NCBI RefSeq assembly: GCF_964355755.1
Contig: NC_092673.1
Coordinates: 2,981,001 to 3,045,000 of the forward strand
Length of the DNA: 64,000 bases
Reading direction: 5' to 3'
Source: Antedon mediterranea
Lineage: Eukaryota; Echinodermata; Crinoidea; Comatulida; Antedonidae
In this document: positions 42,136-53,000 of the stretch, piece by piece
How positions within the stretch are numbered: position 1 is the stretch's first letter
Layout of the letters: each line of letters opens with the position of its first letter
Notes under the pieces: generated by a model
Database searches by the model: none
Told to the model about the DNA's origin: nothing
The model's input: the letters and a program-made list of their open reading frames with translations, nothing else
Position numbers and translations under genes: made by a program

Positions 42136-42139
42136 TGAT

Positions 42140-42275
42140 AACGATAACGCTAATACAGTCTATGTTACAACGCGATGCGGACGAACGGTTTCTCATAATA
42201 GATACAGATTCTACGTAGGACAAGCTACGCGGTTTTCTGTTTACCGCTCGTCTGTGTAAATTGGCATTTAGGCTA
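42140..42275. mobile_element. Family H MITE remnant
   Basis: Right half of the element seen complete at 46912-47096 (GACAAGCTACGCGGTTTTC, TTTACCGCTCGTCTGTGTAA, ending AATTGGCATTTAGGC). Confidence 0.65.
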
Positions 42276-43063
42276 TAATACCGCAATTCATGGCAACTGC
42301 AAGAGGAGAGTGTAGTTAATGGAATGTTTATGGTGTAAATTATGTTGACTATGTATTCATATAAGACACCTTTCTTTTAAAAATCATCACCACTATCTCA
42401 CTGTTGGTCGAGTAGAGTAGAACAATTCTAAATCTAACAGCAAACGCATAGTGTTAACATGTTATTGCATTTCGAAAAATATAAAACGTTCAATTAATAT
42501 TAATAAAGAGGGAACAGTAATGCATTCAACAGTAAGACATTAATAATTACGGAATATAGTTTTAATTATTAAAGTCATTTGATTTAATATGTGTTTAATA
42601 AATGTTCACCAATTTAGGCCTAGCCTAATCGATACTTGCAGCATTACAGTATTCATTGAGGGAAAGGCAAGAGTTATTACATTACGTAGTTCCCAGAGTT
42701 GCATTCAATAAATACTCATTATTTTACCATTGAATTGAAACTGATTTGCTGTTTTTGAGGTTAAAAATTTAATTCACAGACATTGCAGTCGATAAATATT
42801 CATTACCATACAACTGCGGCACTTTTATCCGGTATGTTAGAGTCACAGCATATTTCGTGACGTCATGTATACGAAGTGGATGGAAACAATGTGAACACAT
42901 ACTATTGTAAAATAGCTATTGCACAATGATAACGGTAATAATAAATATGCCAATTTGTTTCAAATAAAGTTATAATAATAAAGCTGAAATGCATATCGTA
43001 AGAGATTCAAGAAATGTTATTGGTCCACTTTAAAATGGAAATTTGTTTTGCTTGGCATAAAAA
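42276..43063. other. Intergenic, no gene seen
   Basis: AT-rich. A weak local duplication of TTCAATAAATACTCATTA / TCGATAAATATTCATTAC at about 42710 and 42790 is all I see. Confidence 0.5.
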
Positions 43064-43350
43064 AAAGATTTATATAGCGCCTAATGTAATGAAACCTCTA
43101 AGCGCTGAACATTATTACCCCAGTAATTTTTTTAGGGATCAAACACGTATGGAAACATACTTCCATAATGCAGCTAGTAATCAGCGCAAAGTTGTGTCTT
43201 GATCTAACCGTACCCATTTATACACCTGGGTGGAGAGAGGCAAACGCAAGTAAAGTATCTTGCCTAAGGATACAAGCAATGCGGCGAGAGTTGGATTCGA
43301 ACCTCGGTCTCACGATCAGTAGTCCAACGTCCAACACACTGCGCCACACG
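43064..43350 (-). mobile_element. tRNA-derived SINE, copy 1
   Basis: On the minus strand it starts GTGTGGCGCAGTGTGTTGGA (A-box TGGCGCAGTGTG) and has a B-box GGTTCGAATCC about 45 bp later. The body contains ATACTTTACTTGCGTTTGCC and the shared CTGCATTAT segment, and ends near TATATAAATC. Polymerase III transcription is expected from these boxes. Confidence 0.8.
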
Positions 43351-43517
43351 CCAACACGCCTCAAAGCAAAAATACATCAAATTGCAATGTTATAATATAA
43401 GTTATATTTATATAGAAGTAAAGGCCAAATTATAATTATGCTACTTCTTATTTTACTTAACGTACCAAGTAAACCATAGAAATAAAAAAGGAACCCATTT
43501 AATTCGCACGCGTACTT

Positions 43518-43655
43518 AAGCTCTGTCTACACTATCAAACTTATATGATAAAAAAATGTGGTGTGCCCATATAGACATGATGATATCATATCACTACCAT
43601 ATTTTGGTACATCATACTTTTTGGTCAAACTAGTTTAATAGTGTAGACAGAGATT
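43518..43655. mobile_element. Family A MITE
   Basis: Copy 169 bp beyond the GPCR3 stop codon (minus strand), with intact left TIR and right end AGACAGAGATT. Confidence 0.85.
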
Positions 43656-43823
43656 AAACGTGTATGACGATTACGTTCAGTGGACGGCTTCAATGTTTCT
43701 AATCTAAGGCAAGTCCTGTACGGGTGTGGTTGAAAACCATGGTGTTCAAACACAACGGTAATCCTGCCATTGACTATGGTTATCGTTGCCGTACTTGATT
43801 GGAAAGAAGCTGGCGACACGCCT

Positions 43824-45308
43824 TTACCATGGTAATGGTTTGTTGCCAGACGATGACAACCCAATGTCATTGCGTGTTACATCTGACCGTTGACTGCCCA
43901 CTTGAGAGGAGGAAAAACTACCATTTCCTTCATCTTCGCTTACATCTATGCTGTAGCTATCTAGTTCATGTTCACTAACATTGACCACACCAAAGTGTTT
44001 GAAAACTGTTCCACCATTAAGACGAATTCCCGATGTATTTCGTTTGATTGTCGATATTCCATTTACGGTTTCTTTAATATTTTGGCCTATAACAGTTAAC
44101 TGGAGACCGCTTGATGTAGCGAACAACACCGGTACCTGGTAAGCAGTACTCGAATCTTCAGGTTTTGTATTGACATTTTTAAAATCGAATGGTAGATCAT
44201 TTCTCTTGTGCATGATGACTTCTTGATGTCTTGCGTGGACGGTTGCGATGTGGTTAACACGACAGAAAAGCACATGCTTCATTTGACGTCTGATTTCAGG
44301 CCAGAGTATAGGTATAGAAACAGGTATTACTGCTGGATACGAAAGCTTTATTATTGTCAGCAATGAGCTGATATACGTGTAAGAGTTGCTACTTGATAGG
44401 TAAATACAATCCACAATGTGGTATGGTGCGCGAAGGATGAACCACAGTAGAAGTATAATACCAATATTCTTCACACTCTTTTTGTCTCTAAAAATGTCAA
44501 TGTTCCGGAGTTCACTCTGGTAACTAGCATCCAGTCCAATAGATTGACCGTTTACCTTCATCTGCTTTCGTATAACAACAACATACAAACAAATGGTGAG
44601 AGTCAGGGGAATTGCATACGAGAATATTCCAACAGATGCCATATAAGATACGGGCACTTCTTGCGTTACTGAACAACCGTAACGCGTTTCACAATAATCC
44701 ACTTCTATGACAGACGATAATATTGCAGCAGCAGATATAAAAGAATGAATCGAAACATAACTAAATATAAAAATACATTTTGAGTAAGTACAGCACTTTA
44801 TGTAAAACGCTGGTTTTTGCATAGAAAAGAATTGATCAGTTGCTAAAAACAGCAACGCAATGACGTCTGCCACGCTAAAAAATTCAACGAAAAACGCGTT
44901 AACGCGACAGAAGGCGTTACCAAAATCCCAGTATCCAGTTACGGCGACAGCAAAGCTAACCATTAGCACGAAGATGCTTTCGCATAATTGAATGATGCTT
45001 AAATTCACAATAAAATGGAACTTAATAACTCCTTTAAATTGCCTTGATCGAAATAAAGTTATTATAACCCATATATTTCCAATTATTGCAATCACGATGA
45101 ACATGAATAAAACGAATTTAACAACAACAGAGATGGGCGGAATGTCTTCTTCTTCTTCCATAGAGATTGTGGACGGCAAGCTAGTACTACTATTTGTATT
45201 CATAGTCTTATTGCAGTGTGTAGTTGGAATAGTTTCATTATTGTACATTTCTATATACGTTCCTGTTGTATTAATATTATCAGCCATTATTGTTGTTGTA
45301 ATATCCAT
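43824..45308 (-). CDS. Divergent orphan class A GPCR, single exon
   Basis: 494 aa from the ATG at 45308 (MDITTTIMADN). The long N-terminus is rich in NTT, NET, NKT and NSS glycosylation sites. Seven hydrophobic segments are visible. TM1 has IIGNIWVIITLF and TM2 has VNLSIIQLCES. The TM3 end is ATDQFFSMQKP in place of DRY, and TM7 reads SYPAVIPVSIPILWPEIR with no NPxxY. The cysteine FCRVNAF before TM3 and CETRYGC in loop 2 could form the usual disulfide. The cytosolic tail is about 130 aa, serine-rich at the end (GSFSSSQVGSQRS), which suggests phosphorylation. No ligand class can be assigned. Confidence 0.82.
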   Translation of the reverse strand: MDITTTIMADNINTTGTYIEMYNNETIPTTHCNKTMNTNSSTSLPSTISMEEEEDIPPISVVVKFVLFMFIVIAIIGNIWVIITLFRSRQFKGVIKFHFIVNLSIIQLCESIFVLMVSFAVAVTGYWDFGNAFCRVNAFFVEFFSVADVIALLFLATDQFFSMQKPAFYIKCCTYSKCIFIFSYVSIHSFISAAAILSSVIEVDYCETRYGCSVTQEVPVSYMASVGIFSYAIPLTLTICLYVVVIRKQMKVNGQSIGLDASYQSELRNIDIFRDKKSVKNIGIILLLWFILRAPYHIVDCIYLSSSNSYTYISSLLTIIKLSYPAVIPVSIPILWPEIRRQMKHVLFCRVNHIATVHARHQEVIMHKRNDLPFDFKNVNTKPEDSSTAYQVPVLFATSSGLQLTVIGQNIKETVNGISTIKRNTSGIRLNGGTVFKHFGVVNVSEHELDSYSIDVSEDEGNGSFSSSQVGSQRSDVTRNDIGLSSSGNKPLPW

Positions 45309-45905
45309 TTTCAAGTTTGTCCGTGCATGACGACATCGTATCGATATACAAATTCCATACTATTAGTTCTGATATTTCCAGATTAGCAGTAGCATCTTTC
45401 TTTGAATAAAAAACGAAAAAGTATATAATATATAAATAAATATGTAGGCCTAGGCCTATTAAAGGAAAACACAATAACAGTGCTGTTACATAGAAGGATT
45501 GGATGCAGTATAAGCACACGGTAAACTACGTTTTAATGCAATTGCTATATGTTTCTGCTGATTCACAAATCACAACATAAATATAGTATGATGTTTAATC
45601 AAATAGTTTACGCCATGCTCTGTCACTAGGCTACTAACTGCTTCCTGGAATTGATTGAAATGGCAAAAGGCTACTAAAACTAATATAACGAACGTATTAG
45701 GCCTATTAAATATTTTTTCATAACGCGGTTTATTATACAGATGTGGTTCATTAACATAAACGGTCCAATAAGAATTACTCTCTTCTTAAGAAGAAATATG
45801 TATACTATAAATAATAGGCCTAGATACATCATTTAATATCCGTATTTTCTACATGTAGCTAACGCTAAAGGTAATGTACTTGACCTATACGCAATTACGT
45901 AATAG
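45309..45905. other. GPCR3 upstream region
   Basis: AT-rich. Probable promoter/5'UTR; no clear element recognised. Confidence 0.45.
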
Positions 45906-46252
45906 ATGGATAGAATTTGTTGGATGCAGATAAGACTCTGGTAACGTACATATTTTATCCCTACATTTTAAAATACGGCTAATTATCATATTATTAGCCT
46001 AGAAATGACATGTAATATTGATATATAATTGAGCACATAACAAATGTCATTTTAATTACCTTAAATACAACATAGTATGGATAGAATTTATCGGATACAG
46101 ATGCGACTATACTCTGGTAACGTACATATTTTATCCCTACATTTTAAAATACGGCTATTTATCATATTATAAGCCTAGAAATGACATGTAATATTGATAT
46201 ATAATTGAGCACATAACAAATGTTATTTTAATTGCCTTAAATACAACCTACC
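45906..46252. repeat. Tandem duplication of a 170-176 bp block
   Basis: Two head-to-tail copies (about 45906-46076 and 46077-46252) share GGTAACGTACATATTTTATC, CCTACATTTTAAAATACGGC and TAGAAATGACATGTAATATT with only scattered differences, so the duplication is recent. No coding potential. Confidence 0.9.
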
Positions 46253-46590
46253 TTGGAAAATGCTGCATCATTTATATCTTCTTAGAGACTATAATGTATT
46301 GGCAGCAGCAGCATGTACTTATCATCTCCTTGGGTTTTGTTGTGTTAATATCGATTGATCCGTGAATACTATATCGTTTGCATGACAAAAGAGTTTAATA
46401 ATACAACGGGTCACATGTAAAGGCTGAATTATTTTAAATAATATATAGAGATAAAAATGTGGATAATATTTTGTATTACTGTGCCGGATGTCGTATTCAT
46501 ATTATTTAAAAACACACTTTCCGGGTACCGTATATTATTTTCATTGTAAAAAAAAATATCATACCTATAACGTTTCAGGTTTTGATTCTT

Positions 46591-46732
46591 AAGCTCTGTG
46601 TCTACACTGTCTAGTTTGTGTGTGCCTAAGTGTGATGTGCCTAAATATGGTAGTGATATGACATCATCATGTCCATATATTGGCACATCATAATTTGTCG
46701 TTAATAAAGTTTGATAGTGTAGACAGAGCTTA
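46591..46732. mobile_element. Family A MITE
   Basis: Left TIR altered (AAGCTCTGTGTCTACACTGTC). Contains CCATATATTGG and a good right TIR. Confidence 0.82.
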
Positions 46733-46911
46733 ACAGAAAACTGTCAGTGTAAACGGTAATGTTTTACATTGGTATGATTATTATAAGGACTTTAATTATG
46801 ATCATAGGCTAATCATGGAGCTATACAATTAAGCTCTATGGGCTAATCAACCGATTACAATGTATAACTACAATGGATTCAATCTCACCTTTTTATTCAA
46901 GAAACGCCTAC

Positions 46912-47096
46912 AGGCCAATTTACACGGACGAGCGGTAACGGTAAGCGGAAAACCGCGTAGCTTGTCCCACGTAGTATCGATATCTATCTTGAGCGGAAAC
47001 CGCCCGTTGGTTCCGCGGTGTGTGTAAATTGTCATAAGGAATAACATAGATTCTATATTTTTATCGCCGTTATCGCCCATCTGTGTAAATTGGCCT
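46912..47096. mobile_element. Family H MITE
   Basis: 185 bp with TIRs AGGCCAATTTACACGGACG and the inverted CATCTGTGTAAATTGGCCT. Internal CCGCGTAGCTTGTCC is shared with 42.2 kb. An internal pair of GTGTAAATTG ends suggests a nested structure. No ORF. Confidence 0.75.
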
Positions 47097-47968
47097 AAAT
47101 AAATGTGGATACGTATCATCATTATGCCCAATAATCAAATAAATATGCATACATTTCAACATTTTCATTCGCATTTCTGTGAAACGCTAAACGCATGAAT
47201 ATTGTGCGAAAACGAACTATTTGAGGTAAAAGGTTACCGTACTAAGCATAAAATACACACGAGGCCATTATGAAATTTAAAGTACTGTAATGTTTCTTCA
47301 CTCTAAAACTGATGAGGTTGAGGTTTCGTTTGCTTTTATTTATGGAATTTAATAATAAATAATAAATTCCTCAATTGTTCCATTTTCAAAGGTAACTTTA
47401 TTTTGTGAAAAAAAAATTAATTAGCGATTGATTTTACAATAAATTGAAATAGCCGTGTCTGTTTGTATTACAAACTAACTATCGATCAAGTTAAGCTTAA
47501 TTTAATCCTTCCTCAACTTTTGGCCTTTAAAGAAACACTATAGTAGGTTAATTTATCTACTCAATAAACTAGACATTCTATCGATTGTGTATTCAAATAT
47601 CAAGAGATGATAGACGTACGGAAAACCTTTAAAATTATATGAACAACAACAAGTATTTTTCTCACACGAAGTTTTGGACAATTTTAAAGATCGAACTGGA
47701 TTTAGCCTAAGTAGCGATGTGACTGTGAATTCTGCATGTTACATTGCGCTTTGTGGTAAAACAATAACATGTTTCGCACTTTTTCTACAGTAGGCTACTG
47801 TCACATTTTGCCCGTCACGTTGTAATACATTGAGTTGTCGCAGTTTGTAACTATATCTCACTTTGACAGTTTTATAATTAAACTCAATCTCTTACTGGGT
47901 CTTACTTATCTCGAAGTTGGAATATGTGATCATGGAAAAATGTCCTCATGTGATCATCTCTTTGACTT
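47097..47968. other. Intergenic, no gene seen
   Basis: Nothing recognised. Confidence 0.55.
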
Positions 47969-48130
47969 AGGCTGGGTTTACACTATCAAACATTTGTGAC
48001 AAAACAATGTGATATGCCCAAATATAGACATGATGATGTCATATCACTACCATATTCAAGCATATCACTACCATATTTGGGCAAATCACAATTTTGTGTT
48101 AAACAAATTTGATAGTGTAGACAGAGCTTT
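47969..48130. mobile_element. Family A MITE
   Basis: Left TIR diverged (AGGCTGGGTTTACACTATC), right TIR good. Internal CATATCACTACCATATT block duplicated. Confidence 0.83.
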
Positions 48131-48491
48131 AATATATATTGGTACGTTCTTTTTTTAGCTGAATGTATTTTAGTGCCACAATTCTGATATAACAACGTAA
48201 CGAACGCTGTTTTCTAGTTATCAGCCAAAATATTATTATAAGTTCGATTATAATTGTGTTTACACTTGATAACAAAACAAATCTTGATCATTATTGATAT
48301 TAGTAGGCCTCAATAATTTATATTGAAAAATATGCCAAAATCGATTTGCCTCCAACCACGGATGATTTCGTTTTACCAATTATCCGGATGCAATGATAAA
48401 TCAACCATACAACAACACTTCATTAATTACAGTAAATTACATTTTAAACACATTTGCAACTGTGTATTAAGTCAAATGTACCAATGCATGT

Positions 48492-48611
48492 AAGGCTCTG
48501 TCTACACTATCAAACTTTATGTGACAACAAATGTGATGTGCCCATGTATGGACACAAAGATATCACTACCATATTTGGGCACATTTTTGTTTGATAGTGT
48601 AGACAGAGCTT
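48492..48611. mobile_element. Family A MITE, internally deleted
   Basis: 120 bp with both TIRs. The CATGATGATGTC segment is shortened. Confidence 0.85.
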
Positions 48612-48799
48612 AGCAGTGCCATAGTCTTGTTTCATCCCTATGCCATTATCTGGTTCCATGTCTATCAAAAGGATGTCAAGGCCTCTGGTGCCATGAACTG
48701 TCAATTATATTATACTCTTATACAATGTTGTCCATGGCCTTCCTCCTTTTCTCTTTCCTTCAACCTTCCTTCATTCTTTGAAGTTTGTTAGCTCTCAGT

Positions 48800-48973
48800 A
48801 ACGAAGTACTCTCTCTGGCCATACCAAAAGATAACAGAAACAATAAGGCGGCTAGACTAGAGACGGATACTGGTGTTATGCAGAGAGATAAACTCGTGGT
48901 CACAATGGCAGATAGGAAGTTATGGAGGAATCTAGTCATATACGTTCGGGTATGTCCCGGAACAAGTAAGTAA
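48800..48973 (+). pseudogene. Possible LINE ORF tail remnant
   Basis: The 62-aa frame ends with MADRKLWRNLV, resembling the ADRxxWR-LV motif near the C-terminus of some retrotransposon polymerases. No RT motif lies upstream. The call rests on one short motif. Confidence 0.3.
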
Positions 48974-50019
48974 GTAATCTCTAACCTACTTAAAGCTCAG
49001 ATACAGGCATGAATTTTAAATATAATATTTGGTTAATTGTACATAAATCAAATATTTGTAACAGAAATCAAGACGAAAAAAAACGAATTTCCCTTAATAT
49101 GGTCAAATACAAAATTTGGCAAAATTCTTCCATAAAAACCAGGAAGACTTTTTTTCAGTAGTTAGGTAGTTAACCTAATGTAATGTCTGGTGACTCCCTA
49201 GACGGTGAAAAAAGATGGTGGATATACGGTGGATAATTTTTGCTATAGCATGAAAATAAAAATCTGAAGTTGAATAAAAATATCAGAAATGTAATATTCA
49301 ATATTTAGTCATCTGATAACATTTTTTACCACACCGTTTATTTTTCATAGCTTTTTAAAATGCCTCTCTATTTACAAAATTTGTGTACAAAAGAATAGAG
49401 ATTTTACTGTGTCTATCCCCCCACTGATAAGAAAGTGCTTATTTTCAACAAGCTCGTGTAACACAAATAAAATCCCAAAAATTATGAAACATAGGGGAAA
49501 CTATACATCGATATTTATTGGAATGTATGATCAATAGAAATGTTTTGCCCGCACATGGCCTTTAAAATATTGCAATTTTCTTTCTTTAGTGTATTCTTTT
49601 CATTTACATATTTGTATATAATGTTTTAATTTTCTGCATCTTTTAACGGAATTTGTAGAATATTAAATTGACATAAACAAAGAGCAAAACAATTTAAGTG
49701 TTTAGTATTTGTAACTTTTAATATCATTTTCAAATAAAATAAATCTATCATTTAAGATACAAGGTAAAATAAAAAAGAAACATTCATCCAATCACAAAGC
49801 AGAATATATATAGAGTTAAGAGATATATTAATATATATAATAATAGAGTATAATCAGGCCTACATATTTGAATACAAATTATTTATCAACAATTCTTTTT
49901 TAATTTATAGGCTGGACAGATTTAACTGAATTAAATATACTGTATATATTTTATTGAATATTACAAAATGAAGGCACAACCTGTATTTTAAGTTGTCAAT
50001 ACAAAAACCAAAGCTAGGC
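48974..50019. other. CFAP43 3' flank, no other gene
   Basis: Very AT-rich. Presumably contains the CFAP43 3'UTR on the minus strand. Includes an AT dinucleotide-rich patch near 49805-49845. Confidence 0.5.
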
Positions 50020-53000
50020 CTAACGTTCAAGTTGTACTAAGGCAGGGAATGTTCTCATTCGAAGCCTTTCTACCTCTGCTCTCAGTACAGCTACTTCTTG
50101 TGCTTGGGCTTTGGCCAGATCAACAAGTTTTCTTCTCTGTACAATGTCTTTCATTCTTTTCTCAGCTGCTGTTTCATCTCTGGCTGAAGCTATATTTAAA
50201 AAGAACTTCTATTTATATAAACCTTACAAAAGAACTTCATAAAACCTTTTCACCATGAAAGCCTTTTGTTTTTAAGTACAGAAATGGCAATTGAAGACTA
50301 TATCCATGTCTTATCCTTAAGCTCTCTCTGCACAAACTAGTGTGACAAAAAAGGTGTGATGTGCCCAAATATGGTAGTAATATGACATCATTGTTTGTTT
50401 GTTTGTTTTATTAGTTTCTCCACACATTTTAAAATAAAAGATAAAAATTACAAATTGCAAAAAGAAAATCATCATCATCATGTCTACATATGGGCAAATC
50501 ACATTTTGATAGTATAGACAGAGCTTAAGATGAAGAACAAAGTGAAAACCCCATATTGCACATTCAACAGTCAAATTGAAAAGTTTAAATAATTTTAATT
50601 ATTAAAAATGCAATTTTGTGCATAGCTACTGTTTAAAATAACTCCCTCCTGGGGACGATCAAAGCATATTGATCGAAACGTCGAGAAACTCAACAGTTCT
50701 TTTCAGAACTAATACACGTGGTGTACCGCAAACTTTATATCAACAAAAGCTTTCTTACCGTTAACCTCATTGATATGTTTCCGTTCAGACACGCATACTA
50801 TCATTTCTTGCAGTTCGCCTTCCACTTTTGTATTTTCTTGTTCTTTCTTACGGATGCCTTTCCGTAGTGTGGATAGTATAGCTTTCTTTTCTTTAACATT
50901 TTTTTCATGATGCTAATAAAACCCAGAATAGAAGTTACAAACACTTTGTACAACACAACTAGACTGTTGCACTTTCAAAAAACAAATCTGTAGTGTGTGC
51001 AATCTATAGCTTTTCTACTCCGCATCCAAAATCGTACAGTTGCGTTTTTTTAAAGGCTCAATGTAAATGTAAATACATAGCCATAAAATCGGCAAGGGTT
51101 TGGGGCTCATTTGCTCCATGGTTCTGTTGGTAGAATGTGTTTTCTCGGTTACGCACTATACACCATAAGTCCAGTGTACACATCTAGCTCACGTGCACTT
51201 TAAAGAACCTAGTACATCTTTCAAGACGAGTATAGAGTAACCCCGGTGTACTAGTACATCACAGCCACTAATCATAACTGGGCCCTCTGGGAAACCAGTC
51301 TTTCACTGAAGAGGTTACCCAGTATAAATTAAAAAAAATAAATATAAATGATGATGACAATAGTTACCCCTCTTTGGTTATCCAGGGTTTGTTCTAATGC
51401 ACTGATCTCCTGTTGTTTCCTTGCTTCATGATCATCATTGTGGAGATACTAAAATCAAAACAAACGAATTTATGATTTGTTAACACTTGAGAATGATTTT
51501 CCAATAAGTGCAGTTTTATGCACAAATCAAAACCATGGTATGCACATGTGTATTCATATTTTCAATAAAAAAAATTCGCAACCAATCAGTTCAGAAATGA
51601 TTCACATGATTAGATTTGTCTACGAGAAAACCAAAAGTAATTGGTGAGATGTTTTGTCCTAATAATTTGTCAGAGTAGAGCAAAACATCTGACCAATTAC
51701 TCGAACACCCTGACGCAAAGCTACTCCAAAGTAGTCACAAACAATTACAAAAACAAAAAGAAATTGATTCAACTCACATCTTGTATTTGTCTAGAAACCT
51801 TCAACATCTGAATGTCTTTAGCTCTGTTCAGTAAATCTTCTATCTCCATCACCATTTTCTTGTGCTCCCTTTAAAAAATGAAGAATGTTAAAATGATTGT
51901 TGATATAGATTTGAAGGTCGTGATGGCATTTTGCATCCATCAACCTCATGGATGTTGTGGAGAATGTGTCTTTGCTGGGAATATTTCACTTTTGTATCTT
52001 TATTCACAATTCACAATTTCATTTACAATGTTCAATAGTGTACCAAAAGAAGCGGGTGCTTGCAGTTTGGTAAGTACATACATGCCAGACAACATTCATA
52101 AACAAAAAACAACATGGATCGCCCACGACCGGTCAGCACCGTTTGGAGTCGGAATTAGATGGCATACCATTGTGAAGACCATGTATCACAACTCAGTGCC
52201 ATTTGACCAAAGATGATTAGTGATATCAAAGTTTGTATTCTCAGTGAATCTGACCAGCGAATTTGGAATTGCATCATTCATTCATTCATTCATTCATCTT
52301 TTATTTCGGAAAAAAAAAATTCTCCAATTCTCAGTATTACTTCTTGTAGGTTTTTGGTATATATGACACTAAGATGTTTGTATCAAATGTTCTGTTAATG
52401 TTGCTCTATACTTACCACTCTAGTATGTGAATTCCTTTCCTGAAGTCTTTACTCTCTGTCATTGCTGACATCTTTTGCTCTCCCAATTGCTAAGAAGAAT
52501 TAATACATTCATAATTGATACATTAATAATTGATAATGAAAATACTACAAAATTTCAAGAGAATATGTAATATATATGTAGCGATACTCTAAAAGCAGTA
52601 TTATTATTTTATTGTATTTAAGTTCATATTTACTTAGTAGCTTGTATATCCTCAATGATCATGCCTTAGTTTGATTTTACACATTCCAATCTCTGAATTA
52701 ATTAAGACTGTACCTCCTTTATCTAGGTTTCCATAACAACTGGTCCATTTTGTGGGTTTTGTGGTGGGGAATAAGAAAGTTTTATAGCCTGTGTTATCTA
52801 GAAATACTGTGAAATTGGATAGATGAGTCAGATCTGTGTAGTTAGTATTGAGTTTTAAAAGTAAGCAGTTGTGTTATAATTAATAAAAGCATTTTGTATT
52901 GGAATTCTGTGTTTTATCGATTTTGTAGCTGAAATTGAGAACCTGGGTTTAAGTTATCATTGTCATTATTTTGTGAAGAGCTACAATTGGTGCCGTGACC

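Noticed and set aside
43240-43350. A functional tRNA gene on the minus strand
   Set aside because: A and B boxes are present but no cloverleaf acceptor stem closes, and a second decayed copy shows it is a SINE.
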